Assembly (NCBI GenBank): GCA_907163375.1
Contig: CAJQUW010001789.1
Location: forward strand, 58,016 to 122,015
DNA from: Prostheceraeus crozeri
Lineage: Eukaryota > Platyhelminthes > Polycladida > Euryleptidae
DNA: 64,000 nt
Reading direction: 5' to 3'
Made by a program: the position numbers and the translations under genes. Every line of letters starts with the position of its first letter. Within the stretch, counting starts at the first letter, position 1. The notes beneath the pieces are model-generated. The model did not search any database and had not been told where the DNA came from. It saw only the letters and a program-made list of their open reading frames with translations. This document shows positions 14,401-30,213 of the stretch, piece after piece.

Positions 14401-17400
14401 CAAACCCTCACCACCACACATCAGTTGTCAAGGCAATAATAATCAATGAATAAATAACACGTCACAATTGTGACCGCCGACATTAAGGCAAGTAGCGGGG
14501 ATCGATTGTCCACCAAAGCATCTTAAACCATGTCGTGAATGCAATTAACAACAATGAAATTAAATAAACGATAGATCAAATTGCCATGCAAAAGATGTGC
14601 GGCTGGTAGGATTCGAACCTACGACCAAGGTTAACTAGACCTGCGCTCTAACCAACTGAGCTACGAGCCACTTACGCGACTCTGTCAATTGGCAGGATCA
14701 AACCCTCACCACCACACATCAGTTGTCAAGGCAATAATAATCAATGAATAAATAACACGTCACAATTGTGACCGCCGACATTAAGGCAAGTAGCGGGGAT
14801 CGATTGTCCACCAAAGCATCTTAAACCATGTCGTGAATGCAATTAACAACAATGAAATTAAATAAACGATAGATCAAATTGCCATGCAAAAGATGTGCGG
14901 CTGGTAGGATTCGAACCTACGACCAAGGTTAACTAGACCTGCGCTCTAACCAACTGAGCTACGAGCCACTTACGCGACTCTGTCAATTGGCAGGATCAAA
15001 CCCTCACCACCACACATCAGTTGTCAAGGCAATAATAATCAATGAATAAATAACACGTCACAATTGTGACCGCCGACATTAAGGCAAGTAGCGGGGATCG
15101 ATTGTCCACCCAAAGCATCTTAAACCATGTCGTGAATGCAATTAACAACAATGAAATTAAATAAACGATAGATCAAATTGCCATGCAAAAGATGTGCGGC
15201 TGGTAGGATTCGAACCTACGACCAAGGTTAACTAGACCTGCGCTCTAACCAACTGAGCTACGAGCCACTTACGCGACTCTGTCAATTGGCAGGATCAAAC
15301 CCTCACCACCACACATCAGTTGTCAAGGCAATAATAATCAATGAATAAATAACACGTCACAATTGTGACCGCCGACATTAAGGCAAGTAGCGGGGATCGA
15401 TTGTCCACCAAAGCATCTTAAACCATGTCGTGAATGCAATTAACAACAATGAAATTAAATAAACGATAGATCAAATTGCCATGCAAAAGATGTGCGGCTG
15501 GTAGGATTCGAACCTACGACCAAGGTTAACTAGACCTGCGCTCTAACCAACTGAGCTACGAGCCACTTACGCGACTCTGTCAATTGGCAGGATCAAACCC
15601 TCACCACCACACATCAGTTGTCAAGGCAATAATAATCAATGAATAAATAACACGTCACAATTGTGACCGCCGACATTAAGGCAAGTAGCGGGGATCGATT
15701 GTCCACCAAAGCATCTTAAACCATGTCGTGAATGCAATTAACAACAATGAAATTAAATAAACGATAGATCAAATTGCCATGCAAAAGATGTGCGGCTGGT
15801 AGGATTCGAACCTACGACCAAGGTTAACTAGACCTGTGCTCTAACCAACTGAGCTACGAGCCACTTACGCGACTCTGTCAATTGGCAGGATCAAACCCTC
15901 ACCACCACACATCAGTTGTCAAGGCAATAATAATCAATGAATAAATAACACGTCACAATTGTGACCGCCGACATTAAGGCAAGTAGCGGGGATCGATTGT
16001 CCACCAAAGCATCTTAAACCATGTCGTGAATGCAATTAACAACAATGAAATTAAATAAACAATAGATCAAATTGCCATGCAAAAGATGTGCGGCTGGTAG
16101 GATTCGAACCTACGACCAAGGTTAACTAGACCTGTGCTCTAACCAACTGAGCTACGAGCCACTTACGCGACTCTGTCAATTGGCAGGATCAAACCCTCAC
16201 CACCACACATCAGTTGTCAAGGCAATAATAATCAATGAATAAATAACACGTCACAATTGTGACCGCCGACATTAAGGCAAGTAGCGGGGATCGATTGTCC
16301 ACCAAAGCATCTTAAACCATGTCGTGAATGCAATTAACAACAATGAAATTAAATAAACAATAGATCAAATTGCCATGCAAAAGATGTGCGGCTGGTAGGA
16401 TTCGAACCTACGACCAAGGTTAACTAGACCTGCGCTCTAACCAACTGAGCTACGAGCCACTTACGCGACTCTGTCAATTGGCAGGATCAAACCCTCACCA
16501 CCACACATGAGTTGTCAAGGCAATAATAATCAATGGATAAATAACACGTCACAATTGTGACCGCCGACATTAAGGCAAGTAGCGGGGATCGATTGTCCAC
16601 CAAAGCATCTTAAGCCATGTCGTGAATGCAATTAACAACAATGAAATTAAATAAACAATAGATCAAATTGCCATGCAAAAGATGTGCGGCTGGTAGGATT
16701 CGAACCTACGACCAAGGTTAACTAGAAGTGTACTCTACCCAACTGAGCTACGAGCCACTTACGCGACTCTGTCAATTGGTAGGATGAAACCCTCACCACC
16801 ACACATGAGTTGTCAAGGCAATAATAATCAATGAATAAATTACACGTCACAATTGTGACCGCCGACATTAAGGCAAGTAGCGGGGATCGATTGTCCACCA
16901 AAGCATCTTAAGCCATGTCGTGAATGCAATTAACAACAATGAAATTAAATAAACGATAGATCAAATTGCCATGCAAAAGATGTGCGGCTGGTAGGATTCG
17001 AACCTACGACCAAGGTTAACTAGACCTGCGCTCTAACCAACTGAGCTACGAGCCACTTACGCGACTCTGTCAATTGGCAGGATCAAACCCTCACCACCAC
17101 ACATCAGTTGTCAAGGCAATAATAATCAATGGATAAATAACACGTCACAATTGTGACCGCCGACATTAAGGCAAGTAGCGGGGATCGATTGTCCACCAAA
17201 GCATCTTAAGCCATGTCGTGAATGCAATTAACAACAATGAAATTAAATAAACAATAGATCAAATTGCCATGCAAAAGATGTGCGGCTGGTAGGATTCGAA
17301 CCTACGACCAAGGTTAACTAGACCTGCGCTCTAACCAACTGAGCTACGAGCCACTTACGCGACTCTGTCAATTGGCAGGATCAAACCCTCACCACCACAC

Positions 17401-20400
17401 ATCAGTTGTCAAGGCAATAATAATCAATGGATAAATAACACGTCACAATTGTGACCGCCGACATTAAGGCAAGTAGCGGGGATCGATTGTCCACCAAAGC
17501 ATCTTAAGCCATGTCGTGAATGCAATTAACAACAATGAAATTAAATAAACAATAGATCAAATTGCCATGCAAAAGATGTGCGGCTGGTAGGATTCGAACC
17601 TACGACCAACGTTAACTAGACCTGTGCTCTGACCAACTGAGCTACGAGCCACTTACGCGACTCTGTCAATTGGCAGGATCAAACCCTCACCACCACACAT
17701 CAGTTGTCAAGGCAATAATAATCAATGGATAAATAACACGTCTCAATTGTGACCGCCGACATTAAGGCAAGTAGCGGGGATCGATTGTCCACCAAAGCAT
17801 CTTAAGCCATGTCGTGAATGCAATTAACAACAATGAAATTAAATAAACAATAGATCAAATTGCCATGCAAAAGATGTGCGGCTGGTAGGATTCGAACCTA
17901 CGACCAAGCTTAACTAGACCTGTGCTCTAACCAACTGAGCTACGAGCCACTTACGCGACTCTGTCAATTGGCAGGATCAAACCCTCACCACCACACATGA
18001 GTTGTCAAGGCAATAATAATCAATGGATAAATAACACGTCACAATTGCGACCGCCGACATTAAGGCAAGTAGCGGGGATCGATTGTCCACCAAAGCATCT
18101 TAAGCCATGTCGTGAATGCAATTAACAACAATGAAATTAAATAAACAATAGATCAAATTGCCATGCAAAAGATGTGCGGCTGGTAGGATTCGAGCCTACG
18201 ACCAAGCTTAACTATACCTGTGCTCTGACCAACTGAGCTACGAGCCACTTACGCGACTCTGTCAATTGGCAGGATCAAACCCTCACCACCACACATGAGT
18301 TGTCAAGGCAATAATAATCAATGGATAAATAACACGTCACAATTGCGACCGCCGACATTAAGGCAAGTAGCGGGGATCGATTGTCCACCAAAGCATCTTA
18401 AGCCATGTCGTGAATGCAATTAACAACAATGAAATTAAATAAACAATAGATCAAATTGCCATGCAAAAGATGTGCGGCTGGTAGGATTCGAACCTACGAC
18501 CAAGCTTAACTAGACCTGTGCTCTGACCAACTGAGCTACGAGCCACTTACGCGACTCTGTCAATTGGCAGGATCAAACCCTCACCACCACACATCAGTTG
18601 TCAAGGCAATAATAATCAATGGATAAATAACACGTCACAATTGCGACCGCCGACATTAAGGCAAGTAGCGGGGATCGATTGTCCACCAAAGCATCTTAAG
18701 CCATGTCGTGAATGCAATTAACAACAATGAAATTAGATAAACAATAGATCAAATTGCCATGCAAAAGATGTGCGGCTGGTAGGAATCGGACCTACGACCA
18801 AGGCTAACTAGACCTGTGCTCTGACCAACTGAGCTACGAGCCACTTACGTGACTCTGTCAATTGGCAGGATCAAACCCTCACCACCACACATCAGTTGTC
18901 AAGGCAATAATAATCAATGGATAAATAACACGTCTCAATTGCGACCGCCGACATTAAGGCAAGTAGCGGGGATCGATTGTCCACCAAAGCATCTTAAGCC
19001 ATGTCGTGAATGCAATTAACAACAATGAAATTAAATAAACAATAGATCAAATTGCCATGCAAAAGATGTGCGGCTGGTAGGATTCGAACCTACGACCAAG
19101 CTTAACTAGACCTGTGCTCTAACCAACTGAGCTACGAGCCACTTACGCGACTCTGTCAATTGGCAGGATCAAACCCTCACCACCACACATCAGTTGTCAA
19201 GGCAATAATAATCAATGGATAAATAACAAGTCACAATTGCGACCGCCGACATTAAGGCAAGTAGCGGGGATCGATTGTCCACCAAAGCATCTTAAGCCAT
19301 GTCGTGAATGCAATTAACAACAATGAAATTAAATAAACAATAGATCAAATTGCCATGCAAAAGATGTGCGGCTGGTAGGATTCGAGCCTACGACCAAGCT
19401 TAACTATACCTGTGCTCTGACCAACTGAGCTACGAGCCACTTACGTGACTCTGTCAATTGGCAGGATCAAACCCTCACCACCACACATGAGTTGTCAAGG
19501 CAATAATAATCAATGGATAAATAACACGTCACAATTGCGACCGCCGACATTAAGGCAAGTAGCGGGGATCGATTGTCCACCAAAGCATCTTAAGCCATGT
19601 CGTGAATGCAATTAACAACAATGAAATTAAATAAACAATAGATCAAATTGCCATGCAAAAGATGTGCGGCTGGTAGGAATCGAACCTACTACCAACGTCA
19701 ACTAGACCTGTGCTCTGACCAACTGAGCTACGAGCCACTTACGCGACTCTGTCAATTGGCAGGATCAAACCCTCACCACCACACATCAGTTGTCAAGGCA
19801 ATAATAATCAATGGATAAATAACACGTCTCAATTGTGACCGCCGACATTAAGGCAAGTAGCGGGGATCGATTGTCCACCAAAGCATCTTAAGCCATGTCG
19901 TGAATGCAATTAACAACAATGAAATTAAATAAACAATAGAGCAAATTGCCATGCAAAAGATGTGCGGCTGGTAGGATTCGAGCCTACGACCAAGCTTAAC
20001 TAGACCTGTGCTCTGACCAACTGAGCTACGAGCCACTTACGCGACTCTGTCAATTGGCAGGATCAAACCCTCACCACCACACATCAGTTGTCAAGGCAAT
20101 AATAATCAATGGATAAATAACACGTCACAATTGCGACCGGCGACATTAAGGCAAGTAGCGGGGATCAATTGTCCACCAAAGCATCTTAAGCCATGTCGTG
20201 AATGCAATTAACAACAATGAAATTAAATAAACAATAGATCAAATTGCCATGCAAAAGATGTGCGGCTGGTAGGATTCGAACCTACGACCAAGCTTAACTA
20301 GACCTGTGCTCTGACCAACTGAGCTACGAGCCACTTACGCGACTCTGTCAATTGGCAGGATCAAACCCTCACCACCACACATCAGTTGTCAAGGCAATAA

Positions 20401-20856
20401 TAATCAATGGATAAATAACACGTCTCAATTGTGACCGCCGACATTAAGGCAAGTAGCGGGGATCGATTGTCCACCAAAGCATCTTAAGCCATGTCGTGAA
20501 TGCAATTAACAACAATGAAATTAAATAAACAATAGAGCAAATTGCCATGCAAAAGATGTGCGGCTGGTAGGATTCGAACCTACGACCAAACTTAACTAGA
20601 CCTGTGTTCTAACCAACTGAGCTACGAGCCACTTACGCGACTCTGTCAATTGGCAGGATCAAACCCTCACCACCACACATCAGTTGTCAAGGCAATAATA
20701 ATCAATGGATAAATAACACGTCACAATTGCGACCGGCGACATTAAGGCAAGTAGCGGGGATCAATTGTCCACCAAAGCATCTTAAGCCATGTCGTGAATG
20801 CAATTAACAACAATGAAATTAAATAAACAATAGATCAAATTGCCATGCAAAAGATG

Positions 20857-20930
20857 TGCGGCTGGTAGGATTCGAACCTACGACCAAGCTTAACTAGACC
20901 TGTGCTCTGACCAACTGAGCTACGAGCCAC
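20857..20930 (-). tRNA. tRNA-like gene, last monomer (edge variant)
   Basis: This is the last complete tRNA-like copy at the right end of the array. It has the same organisation as the others with A and B boxes intact. The anticodon-stem partner is AGCTT, as in the first monomer of the window, and the D loop has GGTCAGAGC. The spacer after it runs about 90 bp before array similarity stops. Confidence 0.6.
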
Positions 20931-21044
20931 TTACGCGACTCTGTCAATTGGCAGGATCAAACCCTCACCACCACACATCAGTTGTCAAGGCAATAATAAT
21001 CAATGGATAAATATCATGTCAGATTTATCGCCATTGTTCTACAA

Positions 21045-21154
21045 CAGAGCTGGAAAAATTCCACTGAAATTTTTTAATTCCAATTCCAATTCCGACGAAA
21101 AATGGAATTAATTCCGGATTTGAGTTAATTCCAATTCCGACTTTTCCAACTCTG
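21045..21154. mobile_element. 110-bp hAT-type MITE with 8-bp target duplication
   Basis: The ends are inverted repeats (CAGAGCTGGAAAA and, reversed, CAGAGTTGGAAAA). They are flanked by identical 8-bp direct repeats TTCTACAA at 21037-21044 and 21155-21162. An 8-bp duplication and CAGAG-type ends fit the hAT superfamily. The interior is rich in GGAATT/AATTCC words and has no coding capacity, so it must rely on a transposase elsewhere. It sits about 25 bp beyond the end of the tRNA array. Confidence 0.85.
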
Positions 21155-21162
21155 TTCTACAA

Positions 21163-25594
<4,432 letters not shown>

Positions 25595-25746
25595 TTTAAA
25601 AGATTTGGAAAAGCCAAGCAGAGGTTGGTAACTTTTGGGTCTATTCTATCCAAGTAAATCTTATTTTATTTTACTTTTATCTTTATTTTAGATAGAATAA
25701 ATCCAAAAGTTACCAACCTCTACTTAGCTTTTCCAAATCTTTTAAA
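25595..25746. repeat. 152-bp hairpin (fold-back) repeat
   Basis: Two arms of about 57 bp are near-perfect reverse complements: 25595-25651, starting TTTAAAAGATTTGGAAAAGC, and 25690-25746, ending CTTTTCCAAATCTTTTAAA. They enclose a T-rich loop of about 38 bp. The structure fits a palindromic MITE or a recent inverted duplication. No target duplication is obvious. Confidence 0.85.
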
Positions 25747-25756
25747 TATATATATG

Positions 25757-26470
25757 CTTACTTTTTCCTTTCCCTTATTTTCCCTCGTTGTGTCTCCACA
25801 TCTTTGGTCTATGTAGTGGTCAAATATTGCTTTTCCCGTTGTCGATCACACTGTTATAGGCTTGTAAGGCTGATTCCAATACTTAAGCACGAAATGATTT
25901 GTTGCATCCATAAAATTGAATTCTCTTCATCATTTCATTAACATGCTCTGCCGTTGTTTTCCAAGGTAAACGTCTATACTGCAATCTACAAGAACACGAA
26001 GCATTTGCTGTATGATGATTGCGCGTTTCATACCCCACGACACAGCTGATCTAGCATGTATCATTATTTTGGACGCAGCTTCTTCCGTGTAGAACTCATT
26101 CATGTGTAATCATACTAGTCACACTTTCATCTCTAGATTGAATCCATACTTCAAATCTAAAATTGGTAATTTAACATCATGTTGCTTTCATGCACATTTC
26201 TGATTGAATGCTTTCATGAAATGCACAGCAGTCGTCACACAACAAAGACTTCTAAATTGCAGTATAGACGTTTACCTTGGAAAACACCGGCAGAGCATGA
26301 GAGTGAAATCATGAGAATTCAATTTTCTGGATATAGCAAATCATTTCCTGCTTACGTGTTGAAATCAGCTTTACATGCTTATAACGCATGATCCACGACG
26401 AGAAAAGTTATGTTCGACCATTACATAGACCAAAGATGTAGAGATACAAAGAGAAAAAGAAAGAAGAAAT
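25757..26470. repeat. inverted duplication of a retroelement fragment
   Basis: The arm at about 25757-25990 reappears in reverse complement at about 26258-26470, diverged by scattered substitutions and small indels, with a spacer of about 270 bp. Shared landmarks are GTAAACGTCTATACTGCAAT on the left and its complement near 26262, and the CATAGACCAAAGATGT word near 26425. The right arm is continuous with the GIY-YIG-like coding remnant, so the left arm is the displaced copy. Confidence 0.8.
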
Positions 26471-27009
26471 CGAAAGGTATCGAAAGAATGATGACAAAAG
26501 TGTGATATTTATGACAGCAAAGCCTAATTTTATTTTAAAGAAGAAACGTCAAGACCATTTAAAGGAGAGTGGATTAAAAATGAAATTTATTGAGGAAACA
26601 GGAGCAACTATAAAATCGAAACTTCAAAGATGGAATCCATTTAGAAAGAATGACTGTACGACCGAATGCTCAGTTTGTACGTCTAAAGGAAAAGGAAACT
26701 GTCAAGCAGTGGGTGGTACATACGATATAGAATGCAGGAAATGTCACACGGTGTGTGCAAGAGAAACATCAAGAAACGCAAAGATGAAAGGAAATGAACG
26801 TAGGAAATGAACAACTGGTAGAAAAGCAGGAAACATCTGTATTATGGAGACATTGCAAAGAACAACATGGCGGAGAAAATCAAGAATTTATTATGAATGT
26901 GACGGGAATGTACCACAATAATGCGATGAAAAGACAAATTGCGGAAGGTGTAGAGGTCAGACGGAAGTGTAAAAAGAACACAAAATTGATAAGCAATAAG
27001 ACTGAATGA
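26179..27009 (+). pseudogene. retroelement C-terminal remnant with GIY-YIG-like endonuclease domain
   Basis: Three successive plus-strand frames (26179-26391, 26502-26810, 26794-27009) look like pieces of one protein. The middle piece has CTTECSVCTSKGKGNC, then GGTYDIECRKC and ETSRNAKMKG. The last piece has LWRHCKEQHGGENQEF and a following MKRQIAEGV segment. This order (Cys pairs, a Y...C core, ETSR, then a trailing helix) matches GIY-YIG endonuclease domains at the C-terminus of some animal retroelements. Frames are broken between pieces, so it is dead. The exact element family is not certain. Confidence 0.5.
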
Positions 27010-27539
27010 AGCCAGCCAAATTTGCCAATTTTGTCTTTAAGAATTTGCTGGATATCTGATTGCGTCATCAAACAGTGCAATGATATTTTATAATTTTATA
27101 TCTTTACAATTCGAATTGCGTTACTCTAAGCAGAGATATCTATGAATGTTCATAGACATCATGATCTGCTGTATGTATGTATGTAAATTTCAAATCTAAT
27201 CATTTGTTAATGATTGATTAATTGATTGATAAGATCTGGTCGATGAAATATATTTCAAAGTTTAATGATAAAAATACTTCAAAAGATATTACCGCATTTT
27301 ATACTTTATTACTTTATTAAATAAAGAACAGTCCAAGTCTTTTTTCACCAAAGCAAAAGTAATAAACGCAAATAGAGCTAACTGACTAGCAAAATGTCAT
27401 TCAATAGTGCTCTGGGTCACTTTCAGTTGCAGTGAACAATGTTTGTAACAATTTAATTCCCCTGCGTTCTTAATCGATATGACATTTGTCATTTGTATAC
27501 CAGTGTAAAAAATGCGATGGGCTCTCTCTTCAACTATCA

Positions 27540-27850
27540 CAAGTATGTTATTATCTTTTTCATTGAGTCCATCGAAAACAGGAAAGTCAAAACTGAGCGG
27601 CTGATTGCCAAATGGATGTCATGCAACTTTGCAGTCGATACAATGGGCTTTATTCGGTGAAGAAGATGCAAACGACGACTGGTCTCGCCTTTACACGTAT
27701 GTAATTCACATGATCGGCTCATGTCTCATTCAAAACAATACCTAGATATTTTACCATAGTAATTCGATTTACAGGAAGCGGAGCATCAAATAATATGGAA
27801 TGTCGGGAAACAATCATGACACCAGACTTATTGGTGCATAACGTTAATAT
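27540..27850 (-). pseudogene. LINE reverse-transcriptase thumb remnant
   Basis: On the minus strand, translation across frames gives a stretch with hydrophobic segments followed by VKYLGIVLNET. That resembles the F/YLG block after the palm of non-LTR reverse transcriptases (CR1/Jockey-like). Stops and frame changes are present. The call rests on one short block. Confidence 0.35.
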
Positions 27851-27892
27851 ATTTTGCAATAAAGTGTAAACAAATAAACTGTTTCATATATA

Positions 27893-29633
27893 CGTGGTGT
27901 GATCCAAAATGTCCCGGACTAACCTACTTGCAGATAACCTGTGATAACGAATACTACTTCAGATGTAAATTTAGGTCTTTAAGGCATGAGAAATATGGTC
28001 GCCGAAATTTTTCCGGTCAGTTTTCTATTTTTAAAAAATATTTTTACATTTTAACATGAATTTCTGTATTTTCTGAATTGATCGAGATCCGATTTGTCTT
28101 ATTGTTATAGTTAGATTGATTTTGATTTGTACCTTATTTGACGGATATCTTTGCCATGAATATTGCACGTCTTTTGTTAATTGCTTCATGTGTTACGATA
28201 TCAATCAGTGAAGTTCATTCAGCACGCATTCATTAAGAAATCCGTGTCAACGATGGTTCTTTGTTCTATCAGTTTTCATGATGGATGTGACAAGCGTGTC
28301 TTCAGTCGAATATCGCAGTGTGATACGATACCTCCTGATCCGCGGCTTCGCTGATGGTGACATTCTAAAGGAATTAAGCCTGGCATATGGAAGCAAAGCT
28401 CCATCGAGAACTACTGCTTATTTCTGGATAAGCGAATTTAAACGCGGAAGACAATCTGTGGAGCAAGATTTTTCAACTGTTGGTCGGCCGCAGGAGATTC
28501 CGGAAGAGAAATCGAGTCAGTGCGATGAAGTGATTACAGCACACAGAAGGATAACCATCCGTGAGTTGTCAAGAGAGTTGCGAATCAGTTATCACTCCTG
28601 TCATGACATCATCGAAAGACTTGGATATCGCAAACTGGCATCACGTTTCGTACCGAAGTTTCTGTCACCTGAAATGAAGGAGAACAGACTTCTGGCGGCA
28701 CAGTCAAATTTGGATCTCCTCGAAATGCACGGAGATCAGTTTCTGAACTGCATCCTTACAGAGGATGAAACACCTTTAAGTTTGTATCTGCCTCAAAGTA
28801 AGCGAGAATCTGCAGAGTGGCGAAAATCAGGCGAGTCTGCCCCTTTGAAAATGCGATCCGGAACATCACATCGCCGGTCGTTGATGCTGACGGTCTTTTG
28901 GAACGCTTCGGGAATCCAACTGGTTGACTTTGCGGATATAAAGGAGTAAGAATCAATAGCGAATATTATTCCAATCTGTTATCTGAAGCGAGGAAGAAAA
29001 ATAAGAAAGCCACGAAACATTCCCCTCTACTTGCTTCATGACAATGCTCCGATTCACACCTCGCAGGAGACAACCAATGCCTTAACGAGAAACGGATTTC
29101 AACTATTGAGCCATCCTCCTTATTCACCTGACTTGGCCCCAAGTGACTTCTATCTGTTTAGATTCCTCAAAAAGCATCTTCGTGGACACCATTTTGAATC
29201 GCCAGTTGAACTGCGGGATGCAGTTACTGAGTTTTTTGATTCTTTGACACCGGAATTTTTTCATAAAGCTTTTTGTGAATTGAGACTTCGTTGGCAAAAA
29301 GTGACGAATGCTAACGGCTCATACATTGAAAAGTAAACTGTTTTCTGGAACAAAACATTTGTTTTTCCGTTAATTATTAGTCAGGTTATTAGTGATAGCT
29401 TAACTGTCAAGTTAATCTAAATATATTAATTCTAAATCGCTAGAATTTATAGGAAAATCTTGAAATTCAGACAAAAATGTTTGAAAATTTTGAAAAAATA
29501 GAAAACTGACCGGAAAAATTTCGGCAACCATATTTCTCATGCCTTAAAGACCTAAATTTACATCTGAAGTAGTATTCGTTATCACAGGTTATCTGCAAGT
29601 AGGTTAGTCCGGGACATTTTGGATCACACCACG
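27893..29633 (+). mobile_element. mariner transposon with long inverted ends
   Basis: The element of 1741 bp is bounded by TA on both sides (27891-27892, 29634-29635). Its terminal inverted repeats are about 140 bp (27893-28034 and about 29493-29633), begin CGTGGTGTGATCC, and differ at about one visible position. Most mariners have ends nearer 30 bp. It contains one transposase gene, broken in the middle. Confidence 0.92.
28278..29336 (+). pseudogene. mariner transposase, DD34D type, broken
   Basis: The first part (28278-28949) holds the helix-turn-helix DNA-binding region and the first catalytic Asp in LTEDET. The second part (29031-29336) holds the second Asp in LLHDNAPIHT and the third in SPDLAPSDF, with 34 residues between the second and third, the classical mariner spacing. 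Both parts are in the same frame, but 28936-29030 shifts out of frame and contains stops, so the gene is inactive as written. It normally cuts and pastes the element at TA sites. The start is the ATG at 28278, or the next codon. Confidence 0.92.
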
Positions 29634-29643
29634 TATATATATA

Positions 29644-30207
29644 CAGGGTGGCCATGAAGTTTATACCTGGTTTTAACCCGCTGTCATTTTGAAACTGAAT
29701 GTTCAAATTCAAATTTAATCCACCACATAAAACGATGAGACCCCCTAAGTTATGCTTACAGCAATCTTCACTGTCTAATATCCTTGACTATCATATATAA
29801 TCTCGAAAAACATTTTGAAGAACACCTAAAGTCAAAAGTTTGTGCAATTGACAGTGATTTTCAAGCACAAACTATGCACTTTTGTGAAGCCATTCGTTGG
29901 TGCCAGCTACTTACATATCCAATAAAAAGAACTGATATAGCACTTGCTTATGGAAAAAGTAATGCTCAAAACATACCCAACGATTAACAATATTTGTTCT
30001 TAAAACGGCCAAGTTCAAAGACTGTTTGAAAGTTAAGAAAGTTTTCAAGAGTGATATAGCCGAAAATTCTTTTCCTATGAATTGAAGAAGTTGATTTATT
30101 CGGTATGGTCTCTCCCAATACACGACTAATTAATACATAAAAAATCAGAGGATTAAATGGCAGGTGTTTCTGGCTGTCTGGAGAATCGCCACCCCTTATT
30201 TTCCGGG
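29644..30207. mobile_element. left half of an older transposon split by Polinton-1
   Basis: It begins CAGGGTGGCCATGAAGTTTA next to TA. The first 120 bp or so recur in reverse complement, at roughly 75 percent identity by eye, at about 53140-53262, ending ACACCCTG. Removing Polinton-1 and one target copy brings the two ends to about 1.36 kb apart, a normal size for a Tc1/mariner-type element. No transposase is recognisable inside. The right end is followed by CA rather than TA, so the target site is not perfect. Confidence 0.5.
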
Positions 30208-30213
30208 AAGGTT
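30208..30213. repeat. 6-bp target site duplication (left), Polinton-1
   Basis: AAGGTT here matches AAGGTT at 52467-52472 immediately outside the other end. A 6-bp duplication is the Polinton hallmark. Confidence 0.93.

Larger units (their letters stand above)
1..21020. repeat. tRNA-containing satellite, 71 tandem 298-bp monomers
   Basis: The same monomer repeats head to tail from the left edge to about 21020, where similarity fades within the sequence after 20999. Measuring from the start of the tRNA 3' end (positions 34, 332, 630, 928 ... 20856) gives 70 intervals of 298 bp after correcting for a few visible indels. The indels include deletions near 5940 (2 bp), 6434 (17 bp), 8374 (20 bp) and 11431 (6 bp), and insertions near 9623, 10386, 10540, 12616 and 15108. 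Each monomer carries one minus-strand tRNA-like gene and about 220 bp of AT-rich spacer. A homogeneous core lies at about 2690-15800 and more variable monomers lie on both sides. The array is open to the left, so the true copy number is unknown. Confidence 0.97.

Noticed and set aside
19848-20036. A 62-codon minus-strand frame in the tRNA array
   Set aside because: It runs through the tRNA-like gene and spacer and exists only where this monomer has lost stops. Not a protein gene.
1-21020. A CRISPR-like repeat array
   Set aside because: The spacers are identical between units and 298 bp is far too long. This is a eukaryotic satellite with tRNA-like genes.
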